NCBI GenBank assembly: GCA_907165275.2
Contig: OU015653.1
Coordinates: forward strand, 11,934,001-11,998,000
Direction: 5' to 3'
DNA: 64,000 bases
From: Zygaena filipendulae
Taxonomy: Eukaryota > Arthropoda > Insecta > Lepidoptera > Zygaenidae
In this document: positions 10,746 to 21,568 of the stretch, piece by piece
Position numbering within the stretch: the stretch's first letter is position 1
Layout of the letters: each line of letters starts with the position of its first letter
Made by a program: the position numbers and the translations under genes
Notes under the pieces: model-generated
The model's input: only the letters and a program-made list of their open reading frames with translations
Told to the model about the DNA's origin: nothing
The model's database searches: none

Positions 10746-11373
10746 TGTTAAATTATTAGCATTAGTAAGGATACCTAGTAAATAAAACAAAGCCTGATTT
10801 TAACAAAACTATATTCCTTTGTGTCTGTATTACCAATTATAATAAAAACTCTTTGATATAATTTGTATCAAATTATATAAAAATCAAAGCCAGTATAGAT
10901 AAGCAATAGGAATCTCAAAACATGTTACGCATAAAGTAATCAAATCTCTGAAGCTAAAGTTAAGCTTGAACAGTATATCCTATGAGAACAATACAGTAAT
11001 CACAATTATTATTACAAGCATTAAATAGAGCCAAAACTGTCTACCAATACTTAACTTTCGATGTTATGATGTCTTCCATCTAGGAAATCACCAGCACCAC
11101 TGACTCGATCCTTTGTTGCTGCCATTATGTAAACATGTTCTCCCGCGCGTTTTTCCCGCTATCTCAAATAACATTTTATTTACTCTACAGTCTATGAATT
11201 CACAATGTTGCCAGTTATTAAATATGAATTGGCCATGGAAATGCAATTTAAATCACTTTAATAAACATTGGTATAATTATTTAAATTAAGAATCACAATA
11301 CATAGCATAAGAATCATAATAATATTAATCAATTTTAATATATTAGTACAGAATACCTAAATCACTATTCACA
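10746..11373 (-). repeat. 5' LTR (right copy)
   Basis: Same 628 bp as 4946-5573, with no difference found on reading both through. The gag side lies to its left, which makes it the 5' LTR on the minus strand. CTAT follows at 11374-11377. Confidence 0.9.
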
Positions 11374-11377
11374 CTAT
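11374..11377. repeat. Target-site duplication CTAT
   Basis: The same four bases stand at 4942-4945 on the other side of the LTR element. Confidence 0.7.
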
Positions 11378-11911
11378 ATTTACGGATAGAGTACGCATTG
11401 GCACTATATTACCAAAACGAAAGCGTGAATTGACGTTTTAAAGGTGTTGTTTTGATAATATGATGCTATAGCGTGGTCAGCTTCCAGTTTTATTCCAGAC
11501 TTGGCACATTTGATTCGCGCCCGCACTCTACATAATATGTATATGTCTACCTATATACCTATCATATTTGCGCGTCACTTCCGAGTTCTCTTTGACGGAT
11601 TCCATACGATTGTTTCGTAAATACTAAATATGCAAAGACGCTAAGAAGGCCGTGTCCCGGGAAGTTTGCAGAACGAACGGAGCGGACGTTGTGTAATAAG
11701 TACGCGTGGATGCATGCGACGAGCCCTTCATGGATCAAAGCAAATATTTTGATACGTTTGAACGAAACAGATGGAGTAAAGCAAACATTTCTAATTTGTG
11801 TGTTATACAACGAAAATTTTAAATAAAAAAAAATTGGCTTAAAATTTACTCCAAATTGGATTTCATTTATTTAGGTAAGTAGTACCTGTCTACATAAAAA
11901 TAATAATAATA
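11378..11911. other. Unassigned DNA, moderately GC
   Basis: No repeat family recognised. An 82-codon minus-strand frame (11562-11810) has no recognisable motif. This and the DNA left of 4942 represent the site before the LTR element arrived. Confidence 0.35.
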
Positions 11912-12190
11912 ATGGATTTGGCTCGTGGCTATCAATTAATACCGGCCTCTAGTCGAGTAGAATTAAAAAATTAAAAAAAACATAATAATAACAATAATAA
12001 CAACAATATAACAATGCAAAAAGCAGCTATTCTTAATACTTGCCGGATTGTTAGACGCTTTCTACAGGACGAACCTTTTTACCCTGGACAACATACCCTC
12101 TAATTAAATAGATCAGCTACTTGGCAGTGCCCGTACTGACTCTACAAGTTACCAGCCTATGCTGAGAAAAAAATAAAAAATGCACAATAA
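11912..12190 (+). mobile_element. Two R4-type LINE 3' tails in tandem
   Basis: 11919-11965 matches the 3' UTR of the LINE at 6757-7798 (TCAATTAATACCGGCCTC). After an A/ATA-rich tail, 12013-12075 encodes MQKAAILNTCRIVRRFLQDE, the last ORF block of the same family, followed by its own UTR (CCAGCCTATGCTGAGAA). So a UTR-only copy precedes a slightly longer copy. Confidence 0.55.
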
Positions 12191-12399
12191 TAAAATAATG
12201 GTTTTTTTATATTTATTATTTTGTTACTTTATACTTTAAAAAACCTAAATTTAAGATAAATAAATGAATAATAATAAACCACTTCACAAAAATTAAGACA
12301 CTAGTTTTTATTTTAGTTCGTAAAACAATTTCGTCTGAATGAGGCTTCACTTACAGATTAAATATTCAGTCTAAATTCAGTCCTTTTTTATGTCTTTGT

Positions 12400-12585
12400 T
12401 TATAACAGTTTTTAGTTTTTAATACTATTATTTTTATTTATTTTTTCGTTTTTTCCGTAGGTTGCACACCCCGTCCCTTTTATCTCTCTGTCAACCCAAT
12501 GGTTAACTGTCAGAGAATGCCGCAAGGCATTAAGTTCGCCATTTGTACTATTTTGTGCAAGAAGAATAAATAAATAAATTAACCA
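12400..12585 (+). mobile_element. LINE 3' UTR tail
   Basis: Contains AATGCCGCAAGGCATTAAG, then GTTCGCCATTTGTAC and an AATAAATAAATAAATTA end. The same tail pattern stands at 40985-41095. No coding part is attached. Confidence 0.55.
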
Positions 12586-13138
12586 ATCAACTCTAAACAG
12601 TTTTTTTTAATCTTTAAACTCATCTTAATGTATGTGATAAATATAAAACGTTTCATAAAGATAAACCGAATAACATAAATCTATAAAAATCGTACATAAA
12701 TTAGGTTCGGTTCACGCACGCGTAAAATGTAAAAGCGAATAATATGGACATCGATAAATCCAAATTCGATAGAATTGCAAACGTGTCGTTATGATATTCG
12801 ATACCTATACTTGTGTCAACAATCCAGTGTACTCGGTTACAATTTGGACAGTGTGTTTAACAAACATCAAATTAGCATATCGCATCGATATTACTCGCGT
12901 TTCATTTGGCGCATGGATTTTCAGACAGTCTGTCAGAGTCTATGTATTTAAAATACACAAATTGATTCAGTTTGATAGTCAATCAAAATAATCTATTTCA
13001 TCACATTTGCGATATTTCAACGTATAGGAAATATCCTTATTCCTCAAAATTATAAATAAGCATGTGACTTTATTTATTTGTTTGTTACGCTTTCACGCTT
13101 TAACTAGCCTGCTTAAGGGATCATAATGAAATATTGCA
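12586..13138. other. Unassigned AT-rich DNA
   Basis: No gene or repeat recognised; the 66-codon frame at 12791 has no motif. Confidence 0.35.
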
Positions 13139-13378
13139 TACTAGCTGTACCGCGATAATTTCGGGGTTCCCGCGGAATTTTTCCATACAAACTTTGCCAC
13201 CCATTTTCATCCTTTTAGGGGTTTCATTTTCAAAAATCTTTTCTGATCGGATGCCTATTAACGTCATACAAAGAACATACCCCCCAAGTTTCACGTCTTT
13301 ACGATCAACGGTTTAGGCTGTGCGTTGATCCGTCAGTCAGTCATTCAGGACGAAGCATTTTATAAGTGTAGATACATT
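13139..13378 (-). mobile_element. Helitron, same subtype as 3793-4014
   Basis: Begins with the reversed 3' end (ACTAGCTGTACCGCG) and ends with the reversed 5' part (GTGCGTTGATCCGTCAGTCA, TTTTATAAGTGTAGATA). It differs from the other copies by many substitutions. Confidence 0.65.
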
Positions 13379-13485
13379 GTCAAAGGTACAAAAAAGAACA
13401 TAATATTATGGTAGGTACTTTTTATCCTGGAATAACTGCAGGAACTCGGAAATTAATGTGGGTGAGACTGTGGGAACAGCTAGTT
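13379..13485 (+). mobile_element. Helitron 3' fragment
   Basis: GTCAAAGGTACAAAAAAGAA through CTAG (13482-13485). It abuts the previous, oppositely oriented copy 5' end to 5' truncation. Confidence 0.6.
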
Positions 13486-13930
13486 CTTTAATAATGCTGG
13501 AATGGGCGAACGTTTTTCATATTATGAGCTTACACTTAATAAAGATACACAAGAAATCAGACCTAAGTAGGCATAGGAATGTAATCTCAAGCTCAATATT
13601 TTGTTCGTTTTGTTCAACTATTTTTCTCACGTCGAAACTGGGTCACCAATTTCACCATAGCGTGCGGGGCAATCCGTAAGTTATATTTAAAAGTAACTTT
13701 TAATTCATTTAAAAGCATCAGATTAAATAATAACCGGTTATACGATAAAAATCACAAAAATATCGGGTGCGACAAGCTTCATTTGGTAACTATACATAGT
13801 TTCTTTTTCGTTGTTTTTGTGGAACAAGAAAAATGCGAACTAAGTACCTAATAGTTGCGTTTTTTTACATAGGTTAAATTCTAAATCCTTTTTATCTATA
13901 AACACTCAATTCGTAACAACATTATAAAAA
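13486..13930. other. Unassigned DNA
   Basis: Nothing recognisable; the 73-codon frame at 13458 starts inside a Helitron and is not credible as a gene. Confidence 0.35.
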
Positions 13931-14145
13931 AACTAGCTGTGCTCCGCGTGAGTTTCGGAATTCCCGCAGGAACTCTAAAGTAAGTTTTGTCAAAAAAAAA
14001 ACTTATCACCTAGGGTATAAAATAGCCTACAACCTATTCTCAGACTTACCAAATATACACAAAAAAAACACAAATATCGGTCAAGGCGTTTCGGAGAAAT
14101 TCGATAACAAACACTGGGACACGAGATTTTTACCTATATCACCTA
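13931..14145 (-). mobile_element. Helitron, CTCGTGTCxC subtype
   Basis: The reversed CTAG end stands at about 13933-13936. The far end reads ACTGGGACACGAGATTTT, the reverse of the 5' end of unit 3 in the 868-1697 row. The usual hairpin is damaged (CCGCGTGAG). Confidence 0.6.
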
Positions 14146-14280
14146 TATCAGATATATTTTTTTGTTGTATTGTAAATTATAATAAGTATATCTTTAGTAC
14201 CGACTTATTAGGTATACAAGGCACGCGTCACGTACTCACACACACAGCAAGCGACGCATCAGCTGGTCGAATAGGTCATC

Positions 14281-14776
14281 TTAAGAGAATCGTTTCCATC
14301 CGAGACGCGTCGCGAGTAGGTATTTGCAAAAAGTCTATCTGTTTCATGCCGACCCGTATCGTGCGATAGAGAGACTTGCAGGACCTAGAGGCGAGTGCCT
14401 ACTTTTTCCTTCTGAAATATTGTTTCGGGCCAAACCTTTTCTACCCCCCTAAACCTTCACTAAATGAGACAATTTTGGTGTCATTCGATTCAGTACACCT
14501 TAATCTAGGGCTGTACGTTTTTCTAATTTAGTAATTCAGTTTAGTTTAACTTTAATAAATTAAAAAACTCAAAGAAGATTTTTTGTAAAAAATATGGATA
14601 TTGAGATGCTAATAACTTTTGTTATAAGCAATATTTCTTTAAAATCAAAACGTACAGCCCTAGTTATCCAATACATCAATAACATGTAAAAAAATCATCA
14701 AAATTGGTCTATGTTTAAGGGGAGATAAACGGTTTGGCTTTTTGTATGAAAATTTGCACGCACACGATCGTCTTAA
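14281..14776 (+). mobile_element. 496-bp TTAA-flanked element, copy 1
   Basis: Bounded by TTAA at 14281-14284 and 14773-14776, with imperfect terminal inverted repeats (GAGAATCG / GACGATCG). The TTAA target is typical of piggyBac-type MITEs. It holds a nested element at 14506-14662. The other copy is inverted at 41297-41792, and I saw no mismatch between them. No transposase frame. Confidence 0.7.
14506..14662. mobile_element. Nested MITE, TA-flanked
   Basis: Terminal repeats GGGCTGTACGTTTT face each other inside TA dinucleotides, total 157 bp; a Tc1/mariner-type MITE fits. The same nesting is present in the second copy, so this insertion came before the two larger copies separated. Confidence 0.6.
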
Positions 14777-15140
14777 GATACTTAAAATACCGGCGATGTG
14801 TATATGTATAAGCGATTGAGCGGCGAGCGCCTTCACATGTTGTTTTTTTCTATTTATGTATTTTGTTTGGATTTTTTTTTATTCTTTTTATCTTTTTTTC
14901 ATGAAAATGTTTCTAACGGTGTATACCTACTTTTAACCCTGAAAATAATTGCAGCTAATTTTGGAGCACCTTCTATGTCAGTAGAGGTATACAATGTTGC
15001 CAAGTCATTTATTTAAATATGGTAGGTATTCGCAAAGTCATCTGTTAAAATAACACGTTCCGGAAAAATGGCATGTGCTTGTAAACACAAGGTACCTAAT
15101 ACGTTCAGACGACTTTACACAAGTATCTATGTTTTTATCT

Positions 15141-15384
15141 GGGACCAAAAAAAAACTAAAGACGGAACGCGTGGAACAAACAAGTGAAGCCAGCAAAAAG
15201 ACACCACGCACGTGCACGTGCACGTGTACGTGCACGGCGTGGTGTCAGAAACACGCACACACTTACAAGAAAAAGACACCATACCTGGGAATCGTTGTGG
15301 CACTTTCCTAAGCACCACATGCATACGCAACCGGCTTCACTTCGTTGTTCGAGACGTTCCGTCTTTAGTTTTTATTTGGTCTGA
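15141..15384. mobile_element. MITE with about 50-bp inverted termini
   Basis: The left end (GGACCAAAAAAAAACTAAAG, ACGGAACG, GTGAAGCC) is matched in reverse by the right end (GGCTTCACTTC, CGTTCCGTCTTTAGTTTTTA, TTTGGTC). The arms differ at several bases. Target duplication unclear. The centre holds the hairpin listed next. Confidence 0.6.
15200..15246. repeat. GTGCAC-rich hairpin
   Basis: Ten-base arms GACACCACGC / GCGTGGTGTC enclose alternating ACGTGCACGTGCACGTGTAC. The whole can fold as one hairpin, and the alternating purine-pyrimidine core is prone to Z-DNA. It explains several overlapping spurious frames here. Confidence 0.6.
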
Positions 15385-15508
15385 GGTTTTTATATCACAA
15401 TATAGCTTGCACCCGCGTAAATTACGGAATTTCCTCGGGAACTCTTTGTATCTGGGAGAAAGTACTGTAACATCACCCGGGGCGAAAACGTTGACATATC
15501 AACATATA

Positions 15509-15826
15509 TCTACAATAAAACAAAGTCCTCCGACTCTGTCTGTCTGTTCGCGATAAACTCGAAACTACTGAACGAATTTTCACCAATAAATAGAGTGTTT
15601 CATGGGATTAAGTATAATTTTCAAGGTTTTGTGTAAGTTATATTTTAATATAACGATAAATAAATAATAATAATTATTGGAAGTGTCGGAAAAACTGCAT
15701 TAAATTAGCATAGGTTGCAATACACACGTTGTCAGGGGAACAGAGCAGAAAATAGGGTATTTTTTATCCCGGAATTCTCGCAAGAACTCTGAACTCAACG
15801 CGGGTGAAACCGCGGGGAACAGCTGG
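15509..15826 (+). mobile_element. Helitron with CTGG end
   Basis: The 5' half is of the AAAGTCCTCCGACTCTGTCTG subtype, shared with 30398-30495, 52087-52472 and 60118-60305. The 3' half has GCGGGTGAAACCGC and ends CTGG, which still satisfies CTRR. About 40 bp of A/T-rich sequence interrupts it near 15660. Confidence 0.65.
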
Positions 15827-15839
15827 TAGCTTAGTAGGT

Positions 15840-18404
15840 AAATTAATATTTGAATATTATTTTTTTACCAAATTTAAACCTACCCGATACAATTAATTAT
15901 GTACCTACTCAACTTATTATTTGTCGACACCAAAATTTAAGTTTTTTATTTTAGTCTAGTTGTGCCAGTTATCAAATATTATTACTAAGTTAAAAAGTTT
16001 TCTCAGTAAGTGAATTTATGTAATTCTTTATGAGAAATAAACATCTTTAAACCTAACCTATTTACAATAAAAATAATTTAAGGTTGAAATAAAATAGCAC
16101 AAGAAACCACAGAGTTTTGTTCAATTAGTGCTACTTATCTTATTTATTACGCTATCGGTATATGTAAACAATCTATTATTATCTATCTATCTGTAAATCT
16201 ATATATTGAATGTCTAATAAGAAAAAAATATAGATAGGTTGTGAGTATGAAAATTCCGATGAACCGAAACGGGAGCGCAATATATTCAAAGAAACTTGTA
16301 TAATTTATTAATATATCGTTAATGCAGCATACCATCGTTTTTATCGCTCCGTGTACACAAACCTTATTTCACCGAGTGAATTCCGCTCGGTGCCTTTATT
16401 ACACGAAATCATGCGAGTCATTTAATCATGCCCACTTTTTGAGCCAACTATTTTTAATTTACATATAACTGCGCGTGCCGTGATTCCGAGCTCTGCTAAC
16501 GAAATTCTACCGTTCTGGGTTAGAATTTACAAAAAAAAAAATCATATTTTTTTGCAGGAGAAGAGAATTTATGAACCGCCTCGACTCGCCTCGGTTTAAT
16601 TTAGTAATTATGATGTTTCTACAAAATACGTAGAGAATTCATTCCGAGCATTTACAGCGGTCGGAGCTTATTTTGTAGGTTGGTTTCATAGCTTTTACTT
16701 GTATATTATTTTCTCTGTAGAAATATCCGTAATGTCTATTTTAGTAGGTACTAAATTACATTAAAAAAAAGAATGGAGTAATTGTCAAACGAACCGACGC
16801 GACGTCCAAGCGGTCACAGGGTGTAAGGCGTATTGAAAGGGGGTATTCGGTACGTATATTCGATTATAGTCACAAAATAAACGTGCAACTGATTTTAGAA
16901 TTAAATAAATCGATAAAAAATCCAGTATTCTTGAAAATAAATGCTCAATTCGATGGCGCGTTAATGGATAACACACAGTGATGGTCATCCGATACCTCTT
17001 TTTAAGGTTCTATTTGTTGTATTGCCGCGGACGCGCCAAAAAATCAAATGCAAATGACATTCATTCGCGTAACCCTATGGTCTTTGTTAAGGTTTTCACT
17101 GTGATTTTTATCAGTATTTTTTGTATTTTATTTTTTATATAGCGGTAGGTGTTTAGTGATTTTTAATACCCAAGTACCTACCGGGTTTAAACCCGTTTGA
17201 TCGTCCATTCTATAGTTACGTGTAAGCATGAATTATCGATGGTCCCTCGTTTAAAATTATACCCTGTAGATAGATACCACCAAGTCACGAACGTAACAAA
17301 AAAATAATTTCTTAAACGAAAATAAAGGGAGTCGTATCGCGCTAAGCATATTAAAGCTTCCTATAGGCATGTGAAAGATATTTTTGATGTTGCTTGAGTA
17401 GTTTTTTTATCATCCATTATAAAGAAACAAACAAAAAAATTCAAATCTTTTCTATTTATTCTAAAACTAGGGTACGGTGTATACTATAGACAGTTCCAAA
17501 ATAGCGCGATCTGTACCTAGTAACTTGTATACAACGTGTTAATGAATTAAATGAATACCTGATACACCCCATTTAAAAAAAATAAACAAAAATATGATTA
17601 AAATATATTTTATGTCGAAAAATTAATACTTTAAAAGTTATTGAACATTAGTTTGGAGGTGACCTATCTACAAAATTCCGAGCGCTACGCCCGCGCCTAC
17701 CGGTTCGAATTTTTTTGCTGCGGGCGGCGCACGCGCCAAATATTGTATTATAAATAATTTAGACATGGGCTAGTAAAAATAAAAAAATATAACCTAGTTT
17801 TTAAAACATAGTGCGTTCGATTCGCTAGTTGATTCTGAGCAAACTACTTTCTAGTTTTCAGTTAATTCATTAACACGTTGTATAAGTGAACAGTTTCCAA
17901 GTTTTCCTCTCAGTTTTAGGTGGAATACACAGTACATATTGTACCTAGTCGAGTCGGTGCGTTTAGAATAGCTCATCTGTGGCTCACAGGCGAACTAAGT
18001 TCGGCAGACGTCAATACACTCGATCCGCCGAGTTTCGCCTCACCAGGGCAACAGCAGATGTTTATTGTTTACGTTTCTCTTGGATTTAATTAAACACAAT
18101 CACGAACGCGCCTAGTCTCGGCGGCGGGGCGGCGAGAAATTGAATACAAATCCACTCCAGTAACTTTCAATATTATTTATTGTCTGTTAACTTACAAATT
18201 TAATTTGTTCGCAGGCAGGTACTCAACTCGTTACTCGATATTTAATCGGGGCGATAAATTAAACTAAAAGACTATAGGTACCTACTAAAATACATCTATA
18301 TAAAAAAATTTAATATCTATTTGTAATGTTAAAATAACGAATTTTTACTAAAGTTCTGCATCTGAAGTTATATGCGGTGCCTATACAAAGAAAAAATAAT
18401 TCGT
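15840..18404. other. Long unassigned stretch
   Basis: Mostly AT-rich, with GC-rich islands at 16480-16600, 17680-17750 and 18100-18140. Frames are short and motif-free. Only the inverted repeat at 17526-17887 stands out. This may be the least disturbed host DNA in the window, but no exon, promoter or RNA can be supported. Confidence 0.4.
17526..17887. repeat. Inverted repeat pair, possible MITE
   Basis: 17530-17552 (TACAACGTGTTAATGAATTAA) is complementary to 17861-17882. The ends are about 310 bp apart and the similarity fades outward. No target duplication is clear. Confidence 0.4.
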
Positions 18405-18571
18405 GGCATTTTTGTCTGTTTGTATGTCTTTCTATTTGTTTCGGTTATCTTTAGAAAGGTTGGATCGATTTTGCCGGGACTTTCACTGGCTGATGTCAGA
18501 AGGAATAACTTAGTCAGAGTTCCTGCGGGTATTCCTTAACCCACGCGGGTGAGTCTGCGGGGAACAGCTAC
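18405..18571 (+). mobile_element. Helitron, GGACTTTCACTGGC subtype
   Basis: Shares TGGATCGATTTTGCCGGGAC and TTTCACTGGC with 8135-8422. The 3' end has GCGGGTGAGTCTGCGGGG and a decayed CTAC terminus. Confidence 0.6.
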
Positions 18572-19118
18572 TATTAATAAAACTTTTTCGGTTTGCTGGT
18601 CGCACCAAATTGTAAGTAGGTTCGGAGGAAAACCAAATCTTAACCGTGAAAGAAGTAATGTTTATCAAACCATTCAGCTAAGATGAATGAATGATGTGAC
18701 TGAACGAATAACTAAGGTCTTAAGTTAATTAAAAATCTATTATTCAGATCACTGTGTATAATTTATTATACATATAATATAGAGAAGTAGATCGATTCGA
18801 AATATATCACTTCCAATTATATTCCGTTGACTGACGAATGCGTATTTAGCGAATAGCGAACACTATAGGTTTATATCATTAGGATTATTAAGCTTTATAT
18901 ACACTAGCGGGCGTCGCGCGTCGTCGAGGTGGTGCGACGAGGGTTGCCAGGTGTCCGGCTTTACCACACATTCGTAATGTGTCAAACCGAATATTTTCTT
19001 GCCGGGCCTGTCCGGATTTTATTAGGCTTTTTGTCTGACTCCCGCGCGAGTTGAAGGTCGAGCGCAAGTAAAGCATAATACAAAAACATGATAAAAAATT
19101 TAAATAAGTTATGAAATG
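18572..19118. other. Unassigned DNA
   Basis: A GC-rich stretch at 18900-19070 has a 62-codon minus-strand frame without recognisable motif. GTCCGGCTTTTAGA and similar words recur on both sides of the following Helitron (18950 and 19900), perhaps the interrupted host sequence. Confidence 0.35.
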
Positions 19119-19898
19119 CTAGCTGACCCCCGCGGTTTCACCCGCGTTAATTTCAGAGTACTCACGGGAATTCCAGGATAAAAAGTACCCTATGTCACTC
19201 AAGATCACTTTAGCTTCCTATAAGTGAAAGAATTTTCAAAATCGGTTTAGTAGATCCAGAGATTATAACCTCACAAACTCCAGAGTTCCCGCGGGAATCC
19301 CGGAATAGAAAGCAGCCTATATCACTTAGGATCACTGCAGCTTTTTAAATGTGAAAGAATTTTTAAAATCAGTTCAGTTGATTCAGAGATTACCCCCCTA
19401 CAACCTCACAAACACACAATCTCCGGAGTTCCCGCGGGAATTCCAGGATAAAAGTACTCTATGTCACTCAAGATCACTGTAGCTTCTTATAAGTGAAAGA
19501 ATTTTTAAAATCGGTTCAGTAGATCCAGAGATTATTCACTACAATCTCACAAACTCACAAACTCCGGAGTTCCCGAGGGAATCCCGGGATAAAAGTACCC
19601 TGTATCACCTTGGATCACTGTAGCTCCCTATAAGTGAAATAATTTTCAAAATCGGTTCAGTAGATCTAGAGATAGTTTTTCCCCCGTGGTTTTACCTGCG
19701 GGAAATTCAGAGTTCCAGCGGTAATTTCGGAATAAAAAGTACCCTATGACACTCAGGATCACTGCAGCTTCCTATAAGTGAAAGAATTTTCAAAATCGGT
19801 TCAGTAGATTCAGAGATTACCCCCTACAACGTCACAAATTCACAAACTCACAAACCGACAAACTCAAAAACTTTTGCTCTTTATAATATTAGTATAGA
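19119..19898 (-). mobile_element. Helitron with internal tandem expansion
   Basis: Reversed CTAG at 19119-19122, reversed TC at 19897-19898, so both ends are present, but the body is about four times longer than usual. It consists of about five tandem units of 130-150 bp, each with a GAGTTCCCGCGGGAAT palindrome, AAAAGTACCCTATG, GATCACTGTAGC, CTATAAGTGAAAGAATTTT and CGGTTCAGTAGATCCAGAGA. Unit starts are near 19150, 19282, 19430, 19562 and 19705. A single unit of the same type is at 59740-59900. Confidence 0.75.
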
Positions 19899-19971
19899 TT
19901 GTCCGGCTTTTAGAACATACATACATATGTCCGGCTTTAAAAAGCCATGATTAGCTATAAAAAATGTATAT

Positions 19972-20060
19972 AAGATAAGATAAGATACACTTTATTTAGC
20001 AAAGTAAACACATACACCATGCAACAACTATTTCATAAATATATGTGTCTGTAAGAGTAA
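19972..20060 (-). mobile_element. LINE/SINE 3' tail
   Basis: Reversed tail: (ATAAG)n at 19972-19988, then ACACTTTATTTAGCAAAG, which on the minus strand is a TTTGCTAAATAAAGTG polyadenylation region with a (TATCT)n end. Only the extreme 3' end is recognisable. Confidence 0.5.
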
Positions 20061-20072
20061 AATGTCCAGCCC

Positions 20073-20406
20073 AACGGGCATGTTGACTAATTTTTATTGT
20101 TTAGTCCGTCTTGTAGATTATTAAAAAATATTGGACACGTATTTTTTCTTTTTTTACGTAATCAAAAAATAACGGTGATACATATATTGAGTTGAAATTT
20201 CGCGTGACGTCACTATTCTGACAGTTTGTATGGCTGTTTTGTGGTTAGTGACGTCACGACCTCCTCATCCTAAACTTTAATGCGCTTTATCTCTGTATAT
20301 TTTAATTTATTTAAAAAAGCAAAAAATACGTGTCTATTGTTTTTTTATTTTCTAACTGACGGACTAATTACAATTTTGATTTTCAATAGTAGTCAACATC
20401 CCTATT
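20073..20406 (+). mobile_element. TGACGTCA-carrying MITE, copy A
   Basis: Best copy of a six-member family of about 315-335 bp. Ends GGGCATGTTGACTA and TAGTCAACATCCC are inverted repeats, backed by a second inverted pair TTAGTCCGTC / GACGGACTAA. The body holds TTGAAATTTCGCGTGACGTC and, about 55 bp on, TAGTGACGTCACG, giving two TGACGTCA palindromes. No coding frame. Target duplication unclear, so superfamily is not assigned. Confidence 0.7.
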
Positions 20407-20759
20407 AAGCGCCAAGTCCGGATTTGTGTATTGGACCCGGCAACCCTAGGCGTGACTAATTCATCAGTTAATTTGTCGCGGGCGCGACGCGCGGCGCGGG
20501 TGTGAGATAGCGCCTTTATGAATAACTAATTGGCTTCTATAATAATAATAATCTATACATCCATTAAACCTGAAATTGGAATCCTGATACGCTAATTAGG
20601 TTAGTGTTTATTGAATGGGTTGACTTAATCTAATCGTAAATAAAACACAATAGATTAGGTTTTAGGATAAGATCGTAGTAATCTATTTTTTATATGTTTT
20701 AATCTTTAAAAGAAATTTAAAGTACGCGAAATTACAATTTACTATAATCACGATGGAGC

Positions 20760-20982
20760 CACAATTTTTTCTGTCTGTCCGAATGACTACTATGAACTAA
20801 TCACGCGTAAATTACTAAACAGATTTGAATGCAACACGGCATGTAGGTAGCTTATGTCTTGGATTACTATAATGGTAGGTAGGTAGGTACTTATTATGTC
20901 TGTGCAACAAAGAGTTCTCGAGCGAATTCTTCGAGATTCGGCTTAGTCGATTAACGCGGGTAAAACCGCGTACTTAAGCTAG
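20760..20982 (+). mobile_element. Helitron, degenerate
   Basis: Has a CTGTCTGTCCGAATGACTAC start, a damaged centre containing an ATTC..GAAT palindrome, a GCGGGTAAAACCGCG hairpin and CTAG at 20979-20982. Confidence 0.55.
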
Positions 20983-21035
20983 TGCAGCAGTGTGTTAGTT
21001 AAATAAATAATTAATTATTAGCTCCAACAATGTAG

Positions 21036-21184
21036 ATATCTTTACTACGCTTTCACACCATAACGGCTCGACCGATTATCATGGAATTTTGTATACACGT
21101 TGTCAGGGTATAGGTTATGTTTATCCCTCAATTCCTCTAGGGATCTTCAAAATTAACGCGGGTAAAACCGCGGGGAACAGCTGG
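21036..21184 (+). mobile_element. Helitron, short copy
   Basis: TACGCTTTCACACCATAACG, ACGTTGTCAGGG, hairpin GCGGGTAAAACCGC, end CTGG. The TC start is not certain. Confidence 0.65.
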
Positions 21185-21568
21185 TACTTATACAATAGTT
21201 TGCAATCAGTTTAAACCTCCGATTTTATATACATATAGGTAGGTACGGGGATCCAAAACGAATATCCCCTACCACGTTAACTCGCAACTAATTAATGCAC
21301 TGTCACGATCTCACATCCGTATTTATCACCAGCCCGTGGGCGATCATTCAGTAGGGGGTGCGCCGACGAAATAATTTCCCCAAAATGACGTTTGGGCCCC
21401 GAAAACGACGGGAAACGTCGGTAATTGCCCTCTCGCGATATAAATTGGCTGAGTGTGTAACCGGCAGTGGGAAGGGCTGGCGACATTTACTACTTTTACT
21501 CGATTTAATTGACTTTTATGATACGAATCCAAACAAATGTTTAACGGCAGGTGTTGTGTTTACGAGTA
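21185..21568. other. Unassigned DNA
   Basis: Overlapping frames of 62-117 codons cross here in three phases; none has a recognisable motif, and the longest runs on into the next Helitron. Confidence 0.35.

Larger units (their letters stand above)
4946..11373 (-). mobile_element. LTR retrotransposon, non-autonomous, decayed interior
   Basis: Two 628-bp direct repeats bound the element. They start TGTTAAATT and end TTCACA, so they obey the TG...CA rule, and both are flanked outside by CTAT (4942-4945 and 11374-11377). A 4-bp target duplication fits Ty3/Gypsy-type integration. On the minus strand the order is LTR, candidate primer site (10729-10745), gag remnant, dead interior, polypurine tract (5575-5586), LTR. 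No protease, reverse transcriptase or integrase of its own is seen. The interior holds pieces of other elements: a jockey/CR1-type LINE, an R4-type LINE, a SINE and Helitrons. Structure is seen directly; clade is inferred from the gag remnant. Confidence 0.85.

Noticed and set aside
4946..11373. Segmental duplication instead of LTRs
   Set aside because: TG...CA ends, a matching 4-bp flank, and a purine tract and gag remnant in the expected places favour an LTR element.
15127..15556. Several overlapping frames in four phases
   Set aside because: Caused by the palindromic, GTGCAC-rich MITE, which has few stops in any phase.
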